Below, piece after piece: positions 1 through 7,518 of a stretch of DNA of 34,779 nucleotides. The translations under genes were made by a program, and so were the position numbers. The notes under the pieces are model-generated. The model saw only the letters and a list, made by a program, of their open reading frames with translations. It was not told where the DNA came from and did not search any database. Origin of the DNA: Sinanaerobacter chloroacetimidivorans (GTDB lineage Bacteria; Bacillota; Clostridia; Peptostreptococcales; Anaerovoracaceae). The stretch covers positions 1 to 34,779 of the forward strand of contig NZ_JAGSND010000026.1 in the NCBI RefSeq assembly GCF_018128545.1, given 5' to 3'. How positions within the stretch are numbered: the first letter of the stretch is position 1; the number at the start of each line of letters is the position of its first letter.

Positions 1-2
1 TG

Positions 3-77
3 TTCAGGACATTTGATATTGCCCATCGGGAATACCCTGATGCCACACCCCTTTTTCACAGCGACAGAGGTTACCAA
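3..77 (+). CDS. IS3-family transposase (orfB), 5' exon fragment, cut by the window edge
   Basis: The frame from base 3 reads FRTFDIAHREYPDATPLF and then HSDRGYQ. The HSDRG block is the conserved second-Asp region of the DDE integrase core of IS3-family OrfB proteins. The frame runs straight into a group II intron start (GTGCG at 78-82) and meets a stop at 108-110 if not spliced. The rest of the protein resumes at 2202 with YTSKVFKNKLDD, so the natural sequence would be HSDRGYQ-YTS, which is the usual family pattern. The upstream part of the gene and orfA lie outside the window. The family call is firm; the exact IS name cannot be given from sequence alone. Confidence 0.85.
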
Positions 78-427
78 GTGCGACAAGAAGTCGCATAATA
101 TATTGTCTTAAGACTGCCCTATCCATTCGGGGTAATCCTATCGTGACTAGCGCAGACGGTAACGTTCGGGTTAGAAAGCTCACGAGACAATGTGGAAGTT
201 CTAATAGCCTAAAATTGGGACAACTGCTAGGATAAGAATGCTATGGAGAACGTAAAGTGAATCACTGTAGGAATCGTTACGCTGGAGAAAGCGAAATAGG
301 CTGAAACGCTTCGACCAAAAGGTAAGGAGTCGAGCAGAGGCGGACTGGAAAACCAATGCGAATGGATAAAGAACTCCCGGTTTAAAGGTGGCTCCTAAGG
401 CATTCACAATTATGTATTATGCGGAAC

Positions 428-433
428 TTGGTA
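428..433 (+). other. Candidate EBS1 of the group II intron
   Basis: TTGGTA in the 5' ribozyme region is exactly complementary to TACCAA, the six bases directly before the intron (72-77). This is the pairing expected between exon-binding site 1 and intron-binding site 1. Position within domain I is plausible, but no secondary-structure fold was computed. Confidence 0.6.
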
Positions 434-624
434 AACCCTACATGCTCCTCTGACAGGAGGTATCGAACCGCAAGGGGATGAAACGGCATAGAGGGCAGAC
501 GAAAAGGATAAAAAGCGAATGCCGACTTTGTAATGAAATCGGATAAGGGTTCAAGATTTGCCCTAACCCGAAAGGGTGCAGACTTATCCAATGGTATTTC
601 TTGGCAGGAAAGGACTGTAAACCT

Positions 625-2164
625 ATGAATTTTAGCAACTCAACGACGGATAAAACCGAGAGTCTAAAAGACACCAATTCGCTTGCAATCCAATGGGAAA
701 CCATAGATTGGTCAAAAGTCGAAATCGAAGTTAATAGGCTACAAACCCGAATCGCTAAGGCAACGGCAGACGGTAAAAGAAACAAAGCTAAACGATTACA
801 ATACCTACTCACACATTCCTATTCAGCCAAGGCATTTGCAGTAAGGAAAGTCACTACCAACAAAGGTAAGAACACTCCTGGTGTTGACAAAAAGCTTTGG
901 TCAACATCTTCTTCAAAGATGAAAGCGGTACTTACACTTACCGATCGGGGATATCGTGCAAAACCTCTCAGGCGAGTATACATCGCTAAGAAAGGCAAGA
1001 AGAAAAAGCGTCCATTGGGGATACCAACTATGTATGATAGAGATATGCAAACCTTGTACGCGCTAGCACTGGAACCTATTGCCGAAACCAAAGCAGATAA
1101 TATTTCCTTTGGATTTCGTAGAGGACGGAGCGCAAAAGATGCGTGTGAACAAATCTTCAACGTTCTTGCAAGGAAATGTTCACCAACATGGAATATTGGA
1201 AGGGGACATAAAAGGTTGTTTCGACAACATCAATCATGAGTGGTTACAATCCAACATTCCAATGGACAAAAGAATCATGAGACAGTTTTTGAAATCTGGC
1301 TTCATTTATGAAGGAAAACTCTTTCCTACTGATACAGGCTCTCCGCAAGGCGGAGCAATCTCAAGTCTATATGCAAACATGACATTAGATGGTCTTGAAA
1401 AATTGATACATGATAAATACCATCGAAATTCAAAGGGTAAAATAGAAAATCACTATCGCGCAAAGACCAAAGTAAATCTAGTGCGATATGCTGATGACTT
1501 TATCATTACCGCAAATACAAAAGAAATAGCGGAAGAACTCAAAGACATAGTTAGTCAATTCCTTGAAAATCGGGGGCTAACTCTATCCGAAGAGAAAACA
1601 ATGATTACGCATATAGATGACGGCTTCGACTTTCTTGGCTGGACATTTCGAAAATTCAAAGGAAAGCTCATTGTGAAGCCCTCAAGAAACTCTATCAAAA
1701 GTCTCATCAGAAAATGTTCGACTATCATACTGAAAGAAGGAAAAGCCAGTACTCAATCAGACTTAATCAGAAGATTAAACCAAATCATCAGAGGATGGAC
1801 CAATTACCACAAACATGTAGTAGCTAGCAAAGCATTCTCGTACATCAACAACACATTATACCTCTTACTGCAAAGGTGGGCTAAACATCGCCATCCAAAC
1901 AAAAATCAATGGTGGCGACTCAATAAATATTGGCATGAAAAGGATGGTAAACCGTGGGTATTTACAACTGACGAATACACTCTAATTAACCTCAGAAGAA
2001 TAAACATCGTCAGACATCCAAAGCTACAAATTTCTAAAACACCCTTTCTTGATGAGGACTACTTCATCAAGCGAAGGCTCAAACTTCTTGCATTCGTTGC
2101 CGCCAGCAATGGTGAAGAAATGCTTGAGCCGTATGAGCGGGAAACTCTCACGTACGGTTCTTAG
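625..2164 (+). pseudogene. ltrA: Group II intron-encoded reverse transcriptase/maturase, frameshifted
   Basis: The start is ATG 625, preceded by AGGAAAGGA (605-613). Codons 1-189 (625-1191) give the N-terminal RT-0 to RT-2 region, for example KKRPLGIPTMYDRDMQTLYA and FGFRRGRSAKDAC. One extra A at about 1192 then shifts the frame; without it the protein continues CSPTW-ILEGDIKGCFDNINHEW to the stop at 2164, about 512 residues in all. The second part holds TGSPQGGAISSLYAN, the catalytic YADD at 1487-1498, the thumb, and the maturase (domain X) segment GWTNYHKHVVASKAF. No HNH endonuclease domain with CxxC pairs is visible after domain X. The C-terminus reads into domain V. As written the protein is broken into two pieces, so mobility would need protein supplied in trans, unless the extra A is a sequencing error. 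Confidence 0.85.
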
Positions 2165-2198
2165 ACGAGGGAAAGGGAGCAATCCCTTTTCTTTAGTC
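2126..2198 (+). ncRNA. Group II intron domains V and VI
   Basis: Bases 2126-2160 form the 34-36 nt catalytic hairpin: GAGCCGT on the 5' side pairs with ACGGTTC on the 3' side, with the AGC triad near the base and a GGGAAA-type tip. After it, GAC (2164-2166) and GTC (2196-2198) close a long stem pairing GGGAAAGGGA with TCCCTTTTCTTT across a GCAA loop. That stem is domain VI, which carries the branch-point A. Confidence 0.85.
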
Positions 2199-2201
2199 GA
2201 G

Positions 2202-2477
2202 TATACGTCAAAGGTATTTAAGAATAAACTGGATGATGCCGGTATGATCCAGAGCATGTCAAGGGTGTCGCGTTGCATTGATAACGGCCCAATGGAAGCG
2301 TTCTGGGGCATGTTGAAATCAGAAATGTATTATCTTAAGAAATTCAATACATACGATGAACTGGAAGCTGCAGTCATCGATTACATAGAATATTACAACA
2401 ACCGTCGCTATCAAAAGAGACTTAATTGCATGACTCCAAGGGAATATCGACAGTATCTCTTGGATAAGGCAGCATAA
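2202..2477 (+). CDS. IS3-family transposase (orfB), 3' exon
   Basis: Reading from TAT 2202 gives YTSKVFKNKLDDAG, then SMSRVSRCIDNGPMEAFWG and KRLNCMTPREYRQYLLDKAA before the stop at 2475-2477. The DNGPMEAFWGMLKSE block contains the catalytic glutamate helix of the DDE core, and the C-terminus NNRRYQKRLNCMTPREYR is typical of the IS150-like branch. The longer frame that opens at 2049 inside the intron is an artefact of unspliced DNA. With 3-77 it forms the C-terminal part of one transposase. Confidence 0.88.
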   Translation, partial: YTSKVFKNKLDDAGMIQSMSRVSRCIDNGPMEAFWGMLKSEMYYLKKFNTYDELEAAVIDYIEYYNNRRYQKRLNCMTPREYRQYLLDKAA

Positions 2478-2479
2478 AA

Positions 2480-2513
2480 ATGACGTCAACCACAATTAAA
2501 TGATTGACGTCAT
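2480..2513. repeat. 10-bp perfect inverted repeat just after the transposase stop
   Basis: ATGACGTCAA (2480-2489) is the exact reverse complement of TTGACGTCAT (2504-2513), with a 14-base loop. It lies three bases after the transposase stop and inside the IS. It could end transposase transcription or block read-in. A run of T's follows (2518-2529), separated from the stem by a few bases. Confidence 0.7.
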
Positions 2514-2530
2514 AGAGTTTTAATTTTTTC

Positions 2531-2552
2531 CCTGTCTACTTGACAGGTAGCA
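2531..2552. repeat. Probable right terminal repeat of the IS3 element
   Basis: CCTGTCTACTTGACAGG followed by TAGCA has the look of an IS3/IS150-type right end and contains a short palindrome (CCTGTC/GACAGG). The left end is outside the window, so neither the inverted-repeat match nor the target duplication can be confirmed; the outer boundary is approximate. Confidence 0.5.
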
Positions 2553-2560
2553 TATCATAT

Positions 2561-2574
2561 CAGGCGGGCTTTTT
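2561..2574. other. Orphan half of a rho-independent terminator beside the IS end
   Basis: CAGGCGGGCTTTTT looks like the descending arm and T-tract of a terminator, but no matching GCCCGCC arm lies to its left; that position is taken by the IS right end. On the minus strand it would be the first arm of a terminator for the flavoprotein gene ending at 2578. The IS appears to have split the hairpin. Confidence 0.45.
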
Positions 2575-2577
2575 CAT

Positions 2578-3204
2578 CTATCGAATGAAATGAGTCATGA
2601 TCCGCTCTTCCTCCTGGGGAAGGGGGATCGTTCCTTTGCTTGCATCGATGACTTTCAGAAGCCAGGCCATGGCACGGGCATTTTTACGCAAGGTCTGAAC
2701 ACCTTCCCCGTCCTGCAGAATCTCACCCGGAGTCAAGCCATAGGCGATGGTCCAGTATTGAGACGGCGGAGTAACGGTTTCCCCGAGGCTCAGATAATTA
2801 TTCAGTTGATTCACAACCTCAACACCGCCGGCACGTCTTACCACAGCGACGGAAGTAGCCACCTTATATTTGAAATACTGAGAGCTTGTAAAAAATACTC
2901 TGTCTAAAAATGATTTCATGGTTCCGGCTATACCGGCATAATAAGTGGGTGAAGCCAGAATAAAACCGTCTGCTTTCCGCATCTTGGCAGCTGTTTCGTT
3001 AACCAAATCATCTTTGAAAATACATTGGTTTTCTTCTGATTGGCTGCAGTAGCCGCAGCCGATGCATCCGTGGATGGATTCACTGCCTACCTGAATCACT
3101 TCTACATCGATTCCTTCTTTCGTCAATTCTTCAACCATTAGATTTAATGCATAATAAGTATCCCCCTTTTTGTGAGGGCTTCCGTTAATTGCGATAACCT
3201 TCAT
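2578..3204 (-). CDS. Flavodoxin-fold NAD(P)H-dependent FMN reductase / iron-sulfur flavoprotein-like
   Basis: 208 residues. The N-terminus KVIAINGSPHKKGDTYYAL is the FMN phosphate-binding loop of the WrbA/NADPH-dependent FMN reductase fold. A cysteine cluster C47-x2-C50-x2-C53-x7-C61 (GCIGCGYC...QC) resembles the iron-sulfur flavoprotein subgroup, and ASPTYYAGIAGTMKSFLDR is the second flavin-contact loop. Cytoplasmic; likely reduces flavins, quinones or electrophiles with NAD(P)H. It starts at ATG 3204 behind AAGGTTG and is divergent from a MerR regulator, with a matching operator in its promoter, so it is probably the regulator's target. Whether the cysteines hold a cluster is not known. Its downstream terminator seems disrupted by the IS. 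Confidence 0.82.
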   Translation of the reverse strand: MKVIAINGSPHKKGDTYYALNLMVEELTKEGIDVEVIQVGSESIHGCIGCGYCSQSEENQCIFKDDLVNETAAKMRKADGFILASPTYYAGIAGTMKSFLDRVFFTSSQYFKYKVATSVAVVRRAGGVEVVNQLNNYLSLGETVTPPSQYWTIAYGLTPGEILQDGEGVQTLRKNARAMAWLLKVIDASKGTIPLPQEEERIMTHFIR

Positions 3205-3237
3205 AAGACAACCTTCTTTCTCATTTAATTCACTATT

Positions 3238-3268
3238 AGTTTAGCCCTTAGAGTTAACTGTAAGTCAA
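3238..3268 (-). promoter_or_regulatory. MerR-type promoter and operator of the flavoprotein gene
   Basis: On the minus strand, -35 TTGACT (3263-3268) and -10 TAAACT (3238-3243) are separated by 19 bp. An imperfect palindrome CTTAGAGTTAACTGTAAG (3247-3264, plus strand) fills the spacer. A 19-bp spacer holding the operator is the hallmark of promoters that MerR proteins activate by DNA untwisting. Confidence 0.75.
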
Positions 3269-3334
3269 TACTTTTTTATCCAGAAAATTCGGGTTATACG
3301 TGCGATGTAAATTTTATAAATTTTATAAAAGGGC

Positions 3335-3365
3335 TTGACTTAGAGTTAACTATAAGAGATATCAT
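3335..3365 (+). promoter_or_regulatory. MerR-type promoter and operator of the merR-like gene
   Basis: -35 TTGACT (3335-3340), a 19-bp spacer and -10 TATCAT (3360-3365). The operator CTTAGAGTTAACTATAAG (3339-3356) differs from the divergent copy at a single base of 18. This points to autoregulation together with control of the reductase. Confidence 0.75.
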
Positions 3366-3404
3366 ATTAGATGTAAAGAAAAAGATATACTGGGGGGAAC
3401 ATTT

Positions 3405-3821
3405 ATGGAATATTCAATATCACAGGCTGCAAAAAAAACAAAGCTGTCAACTTTTACGCTGCGTTATTACGACAGGGAGGGACTTCTTCCGTCCTTATCC
3501 AGAAATAAGTCCGGAAATCGAGTTTTTACCGAATCTGATATGGATATCCTGTCCGTTGTATGCTGCTTGAAAAATACCGGTATGCCCATCAAACAAATCA
3601 AGCAGTTTACCGACTGGCAAAAGGAAGGCAATCATACCCTTACTCTCCGGAACGCCATGCTGCAGGAACACAGAAAAGAGGTACTGCAGCAAATTGCGGA
3701 TCTGCAGAACAATCTCAGGATGATCGACCATAAGCTGGATTACTACCAAAATGCCTGCGAGGCATATGAAAAGGGCAGTCCCATTCCATGCTGCGAACAT
3801 AAATTTGAGGATGACAAGTAA
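3405..3821 (+). CDS. MerR-family transcriptional regulator
   Basis: 138 residues. The N-terminal winged helix-turn-helix SISQAAKKTKLSTFTLRYYD (about 4-23) with REGLLPSLSRNKSGNRVFTE is diagnostic of MerR. A coiled-coil dimerisation helix follows (about 80-118), and the C-terminal effector segment ends SPIPCCEHKFEDDK. C129-C130, with C52, C53 and C118, could make it thiol-, electrophile- or metal-responsive, but no classical metal-loop pattern is seen. The start is ATG 3405 behind GGGGGG. The matching operators in both divergent promoters indicate that it controls itself and the flavoprotein; AdhR-like aldehyde/electrophile sensing is one possibility. Confidence 0.85.
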   Translation: MEYSISQAAKKTKLSTFTLRYYDREGLLPSLSRNKSGNRVFTESDMDILSVVCCLKNTGMPIKQIKQFTDWQKEGNHTLTLRNAMLQEHRKEVLQQIADLQNNLRMIDHKLDYYQNACEAYEKGSPIPCCEHKFEDDK

Positions 3822-3825
3822 ATAC

Positions 3826-3887
3826 TTGACAGGTGCTGTTCTGGGTGATACTATTTGACTATAAGATATAAATTAGTCAAATAGTAT
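3826..3887 (+). promoter_or_regulatory. Promoter and 13-bp dyad operator of the tetR-ABC operon
   Basis: -35 TTGACA (3826-3831), a 17-bp spacer and -10 TACTAT (3849-3854). A perfect inverted repeat, ATACTATTTGACT (3848-3860) and AGTCAAATAGTAT (3875-3887), overlaps the -10. That placement fits repression by the TetR protein encoded just downstream. The T-rich sequence after the second arm means it could also act as a weak terminator for the merR gene. Confidence 0.7.
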
Positions 3888-3916
3888 TTTGTTTTGAAGA
3901 GATAAGAGGGATTCAT

Positions 3917-4519
3917 ATGCCGAAAACTTTTACGGAAAAGGAACGTCAATATATCAAACAACGTTTAATGGAAGAAGCTGAAAGCTGCCTTGTCCAGTAT
4001 GGAGTAAAGAAAACCACTGTGGATGAGCTTGTAAGAAGGGTGAATATACCGAAAGGTACCTTCTATCTCTTTTACGAATCAAAAGAACTCTTATTCTTTG
4101 AAGTGTTCTGTACCTTCCATGATCACATTCAAAAAGAAATGCTGGAGCAGCTAAATGAAATAAAGCAAAATGCAACGGCAAAGTCGGTAACGGAACTGAT
4201 CTTCCGGTTATATAAGAAAGTAGACCAGTCTTTTCTTTACCCGTTTCTGACAAATGGTGACCTGGAGCTGGTGATGAGAAAGCTTCCTGAGCGTCTTATA
4301 AAAGAACATTCGGAAAAGGATGATTTCAGTATGGAACGACTGTTGGAGCAGCTTCCGGGGATAAAAGAGACAGATGTCCGGCTTTTCAGCGCAGCTTTAC
4401 GAGCCGTTTTTACAACCATGCTTCATAAAAGAGAAATTGGAGAAGATAGTTATGAGGATGTTTTAAAACTGATGATATATGGTATCGTTTTCCAATTGTT
4501 TAAGGAGGAATCCCGATGA
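3917..4519 (+). CDS. TetR/AcrR-family transcriptional regulator
   Basis: 200 residues. The N-terminal HTH spans about residues 10-55 (AESCLVQYGVKKTTVDELV, then NIPKGTFYLFYESKELLFFE), the typical TetR recognition-helix block. The C-terminal helical ligand domain is unlike known named members. Its stop region overlaps the ABC ATPase start by 4 bases (ATGA at 4516), so it is the first gene of a four-gene operon with the exporter. The dyad over the -10 suggests it represses that operon until a ligand, probably an exported drug-like compound, binds. Confidence 0.88.
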   Translation: MPKTFTEKERQYIKQRLMEEAESCLVQYGVKKTTVDELVRRVNIPKGTFYLFYESKELLFFEVFCTFHDHIQKEMLEQLNEIKQNATAKSVTELIFRLYKKVDQSFLYPFLTNGDLELVMRKLPERLIKEHSEKDDFSMERLLEQLPGIKETDVRLFSAALRAVFTTMLHKREIGEDSYEDVLKLMIYGIVFQLFKEESR

Positions 4520-5361
4520 TTCGTGTAAAAAATTTAACTTTCAGCTATACCAGGCAGCCTTTTATAGAAAATATGAATTTTGAAGTCAATCAAGGAGAAA
4601 TTTTTGGGTTTCTGGGGCCTTCCGGTGCAGGGAAGAGCACCCTTCAAAAAATCCTCACCGGCCTTCTGACAACTTATTCCGGAAATGTGTCGGTAAACGG
4701 CGTCGAGGTAAATCACCATGATAACAGTTTTTATGAAGAGATCGGCGTTGATTTTGAGTTCCCCAGCTTATATGAAAAACTGACGGCAAGAGAGAATCTG
4801 AGATTTTTTGCATCCTTATACAAAAAGCAGGGGGATATTGAAACCCTTCTTACCAGCGTCGGTTTACTTCCGGATGCGGATAAGAAGGTTTCCGATTTTT
4901 CAAAAGGAATGAAATCAAGGCTGAACTTTATTAAGGCTTTGATTCATGATCCAAAGCTGCTGTTTCTGGATGAACCCACCTCAGGACTGGATCCTTCTAA
5001 CGCAAGACTGATGAAGGATATGATCCTGGCTGAAAAGGCCAGGGGCAAAACGATTATTCTGACGACCCATAATATGTACGATGCTACAGAGCTTTGTGAT
5101 CGGGTGGCTTTTATCGTGGACGGTGAGCTGCGGGCACTGGATTCTCCTCATCAATTGATTATGTCAAGAGGAGCGGCAATGGTTCGTTATACGTATTCTC
5201 CGGACGGGAAGGAAGCATTTGGAGAAATCCCGTTAAGCCAAACATCAAAGGATGAAATGCTGATGCGTTTGATTCGGGATAATCGGCTGACATCCATCCA
5301 CAGCAGTGAGCCCACACTGAACGATATCTTTGTGGAACTTACAGGAAGGAGGCTGCAATGA
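4516..5361 (+). CDS. ABC-2-type exporter ATPase (multidrug/fluoroquinolone-like)
   Basis: 281 residues. Walker A GPSGAGKST begins at residue 34. The signature position reads DFSKGMKSRL instead of LSGGQ, a variant seen in DrrA/fluoroquinolone-type exporter ATPases. Walker B LLFLDEPTSGLDP and the H-loop LTTHNM are intact. The Q-loop region reads GVDFEFPSLYEKL and lacks a clear Gln. It acts at the inner face of the membrane and powers the two permeases encoded next; all joins are 4-base ATGA overlaps, indicating translational coupling. Substrate inferred only from family. Confidence 0.85.
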   Translation: MIRVKNLTFSYTRQPFIENMNFEVNQGEIFGFLGPSGAGKSTLQKILTGLLTTYSGNVSVNGVEVNHHDNSFYEEIGVDFEFPSLYEKLTARENLRFFASLYKKQGDIETLLTSVGLLPDADKKVSDFSKGMKSRLNFIKALIHDPKLLFLDEPTSGLDPSNARLMKDMILAEKARGKTIILTTHNMYDATELCDRVAFIVDGELRALDSPHQLIMSRGAAMVRYTYSPDGKEAFGEIPLSQTSKDEMLMRLIRDNRLTSIHSSEPTLNDIFVELTGRRLQ

Positions 5362-6041
5362 GAACCAAAGCTTTGCTTTATGGAGATATGCGATTTCAGT
5401 ATAAATACGGATTTTATTTTTTATATTTCATATTTTCAGTACTCTATGTAAGTTTGATTTTTATACTTCCGGAAGCATGGCAGGAAAAGGCGGCCATCCT
5501 GATGATTTTTTCCGATCCTGCAGCCATGGGTCTTTATTTCATGGGATCTATTGTACTTTTTGAAAAAAGTGAGCGGGTCATGAACAGCCTTGCCATATCA
5601 CCGGTAAAACCGGTGGAATATGTCATGTCAAAGTTGCTGTCCATCGCTTTTATCTCCACCTTGGTCGGCATCATCATAGGAATATCTGCCGGGATTCTAT
5701 CAAATCCCGTTTCTTTCATTCTGGGCGTCTTTCTTGGGTCTTGCTTATTTTCCGCCGTTGGACTGACGGTGGCTGCCGGAATCACAACGCTCAACCAGTT
5801 TGTTCTTGCAACCATCCCGGCAGAATTGATCATTAATATTCCTGCAATTGCTTATTTGTTCGGCTGGAAATCAAGCTGGCTTCTATTGCATCCCGGCGTC
5901 TGCATTATGGAGCTGTGCCTGAACGGAACCAATATTGTATTTGCATTTTTTATTCTCCTGCTTTGGACCATTCTGGCCGCCGTACTGACCGTTAAAGCGA
6001 CAGCAAAAAGCTTTCGAAGTCTGGGAGGTGTGAAACTATGA
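5358..6041 (+). CDS. ABC-2-type exporter permease, first subunit
   Basis: 227 residues with about six hydrophobic segments (near 18-40, 50-70, 95-120, 125-150, 155-175 and 190-215) and no ATPase motifs. It resembles permeases of the fluoroquinolone-export type found next to such ATPases. It overlaps the ATPase gene by 4 bases and the next permease by 4 bases, so the two permeases probably form a heterodimer with the ATPase. Confidence 0.78.
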   Translation: MRTKALLYGDMRFQYKYGFYFLYFIFSVLYVSLIFILPEAWQEKAAILMIFSDPAAMGLYFMGSIVLFEKSERVMNSLAISPVKPVEYVMSKLLSIAFISTLVGIIIGISAGILSNPVSFILGVFLGSCLFSAVGLTVAAGITTLNQFVLATIPAELIINIPAIAYLFGWKSSWLLLHPGVCIMELCLNGTNIVFAFFILLLWTILAAVLTVKATAKSFRSLGGVKL

Positions 6042-6751
6042 TCCCCATGATCCGTTCTTTTTCCATGTTTATCCGGCAGATCATAAAAGACAGCATGCTG
6101 ATCGCTGTAATAATTGCACCATTGCTGGCAGCATTGTTTTTTCGCTTCGGCATTCCGGCAGTGGAATCACTTTTATGTGAGTTTTTCCTGGAAACTTCCA
6201 TTTTGGCTGACTACTATCTTTTGTTCGATTTGGTTTTAAGTATGATTACTCCCTATATGTTTTGTTTTGCATCTTCTATGGTGATGCTGACAGAATTTGA
6301 TGAGAATATGACCGGTTACCTGGCGGTGACTCCGGTAGGGAAAAGGGGATATGTTCTGTCCAGGTTATTGTTTCCCGGCTTTCTTTCCTTTCTGGCTTCC
6401 CTCCTGCTGTTGAAATTCTTTTCGTTAACACAGTGGACCTGGGATATGATGATAACGGTCTGCTTTCTGTCCGGCATGCTTAGCATTGCTATTTCACTGC
6501 TGCTGTTCTCCTTATCCCATAACCGGGTGGAGGGGATGGCCATGGCAAAGCTATCCGGGCTTTTGATGCTTGGCCTTCCTGTGCCTTTTTTCCTTCTGTC
6601 AAAGGTACAGTATCTGTTTACACCTTTGCCTTCCTTTTGGATAGCAAAGATTATGACGGAACAAAATTTATTATTTCTAATGCCTGCCATACTCACCTCT
6701 CTGATTTGGATTCGTCTGCTGTATGGTAAGTTTGATAGGAAGATACGGTAA
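6038..6751 (+). CDS. ABC-2-type exporter permease, second subunit
   Basis: 237 residues, about six membrane segments (for example IIAPLLAALFFRFGIPAV near 27-44 and the LFLMPAILTSLIWIRLLYGK block near the end). Length and topology match the preceding permease, its likely partner. It is coupled to that gene by an ATGA overlap. A second ABC ATPase of a different type starts only 7 bases after its stop, so the exporter and importer genes may be co-transcribed. Confidence 0.75.
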   Translation: MIPMIRSFSMFIRQIIKDSMLIAVIIAPLLAALFFRFGIPAVESLLCEFFLETSILADYYLLFDLVLSMITPYMFCFASSMVMLTEFDENMTGYLAVTPVGKRGYVLSRLLFPGFLSFLASLLLLKFFSLTQWTWDMMITVCFLSGMLSIAISLLLFSLSHNRVEGMAMAKLSGLLMLGLPVPFFLLSKVQYLFTPLPSFWIAKIMTEQNLLFLMPAILTSLIWIRLLYGKFDRKIR

Positions 6752-6758
6752 GAATGGT

Positions 6759-7514
6759 ATGAACACAGTAAATCCCATGGTAAGCTTTCATGACGTTTCC
6801 TTTTCCTTTGGGAAACAGATTATCGTAGATAATGTGGAAATCTCTTTAGACAGAGGGACTTCCTATGCATTGATCGGTAAATCAGGAGTTGGAAAGACTA
6901 CCCTGCTGAATCTTGCAGCAGGTTTTCTGAAACCCCAACGGGGCGCTGTCCTCATTGATGGTAAGGAGATGGCTGGGCCTAGAGAAAAAACGGCCTTCCT
7001 GTTCCAGGAACTCGGGCTTTTCCCATGGCAAAAAGTGGATGAAGCCATTTCCATGCCTCTTAAGATGAAAAACGAAATGGGCAAGCTTGAAATAGAAAAC
7101 GAAGTCGACATGATATTGAAGGAAATGGACCTGGAGAACCTTCGTAAAAAATACCCTCATGAATTAAGCGGCGGTCAGAAACAGCGGGTGGCATTGGCAC
7201 GTACTTTGATCGGAAAACCGGATTTGATGCTGATGGACGAACCAACTTCTTCATTGGATGCCATGACAAAGGAGTTGATTCAACAGCTGATCGGGAGACA
7301 GCAAAAAAAACGAAAGACTACCTTGCTATTCGTTACCCATGATATTGAAGAAGCAGTGCTGCTGGGCGACCGGATCCTGCTCCTTGATACAGGTGGATTT
7401 TTGCATCAGCTTAACCAATCCTTTGACTCACCCGAGAAAGAAAGTGTGAAGGACAAGCTGGAATTCTATGATACCTGCATTCAAATCAGAAAATTAATGG
7501 ACAGGGAGCTATAG
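6759..7514 (+). CDS. SsuB/TauB/ThiZ-like ABC importer ATPase
   Basis: 251 residues from ATG 6759. Walker A GKSGVGKTT, Q-loop FLFQELGLFPWQ, signature LSGGQKQRVALAR, Walker B LMLMDEPTSSLDA and H-loop VTHDIEEAV are all intact. The LFPWQ after the Q-loop is typical of the nitrate/sulfonate/taurine/thiamine-precursor importer class. The frame is open from ATG 6723, which would overlap the upstream permease by 29 bases; neither start has a good ribosome binding site, and 6759 is preferred because conserved sequence starts just after it. Paired with the permease at 7519. Confidence 0.85.
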   Translation: MNTVNPMVSFHDVSFSFGKQIIVDNVEISLDRGTSYALIGKSGVGKTTLLNLAAGFLKPQRGAVLIDGKEMAGPREKTAFLFQELGLFPWQKVDEAISMPLKMKNEMGKLEIENEVDMILKEMDLENLRKKYPHELSGGQKQRVALARTLIGKPDLMLMDEPTSSLDAMTKELIQQLIGRQQKKRKTTLLFVTHDIEEAVLLGDRILLLDTGGFLHQLNQSFDSPEKESVKDKLEFYDTCIQIRKLMDREL

Positions 7515-7518
7515 TTTT

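Larger units (their letters stand above)
78..2201 (+). mobile_element. Group II intron inserted in the IS3 transposase gene
   Basis: The 5' end is the canonical GTGCG at 78. A domain V hairpin (2126-2160, AGC triad at 2127-2129) and a purine-rich domain VI stem (2164-2198) lie at the 3' end. Bases 78-624 hold no credible gene and correspond to ribozyme domains I-IV. An intron-encoded reverse transcriptase lies at 625-2164. A hexamer TTGGTA at 428-433 is complementary to the last six exon bases TACCAA (72-77), as expected for EBS1/IBS1, and this fixes the 5' splice site. The 3' end is less certain: IS reading-frame continuity puts it at 2201, whereas the usual terminal AY dinucleotide would fit 2204. 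The intron is co-oriented with the transposase, so splicing could restore it. Confidence 0.9.

Noticed and set aside
447..452. CCTCTG complementary to exon bases 65-70, a possible EBS2
   Set aside because: It lies 3' of EBS1, whereas EBS2 should lie 5' of it, and the bases are part of a local hairpin.
438..812. Minus-strand ORF of 124 codons in the 5' intron region
   Set aside because: It covers ribozyme domains and the maturase start in antisense, lacks a ribosome site and has no recognisable domain.
2049..2477. Single plus-strand ORF running from inside the intron into the transposase
   Set aside because: It crosses the intron-exon boundary and domains V/VI; only the part from 2202 on is transposase.
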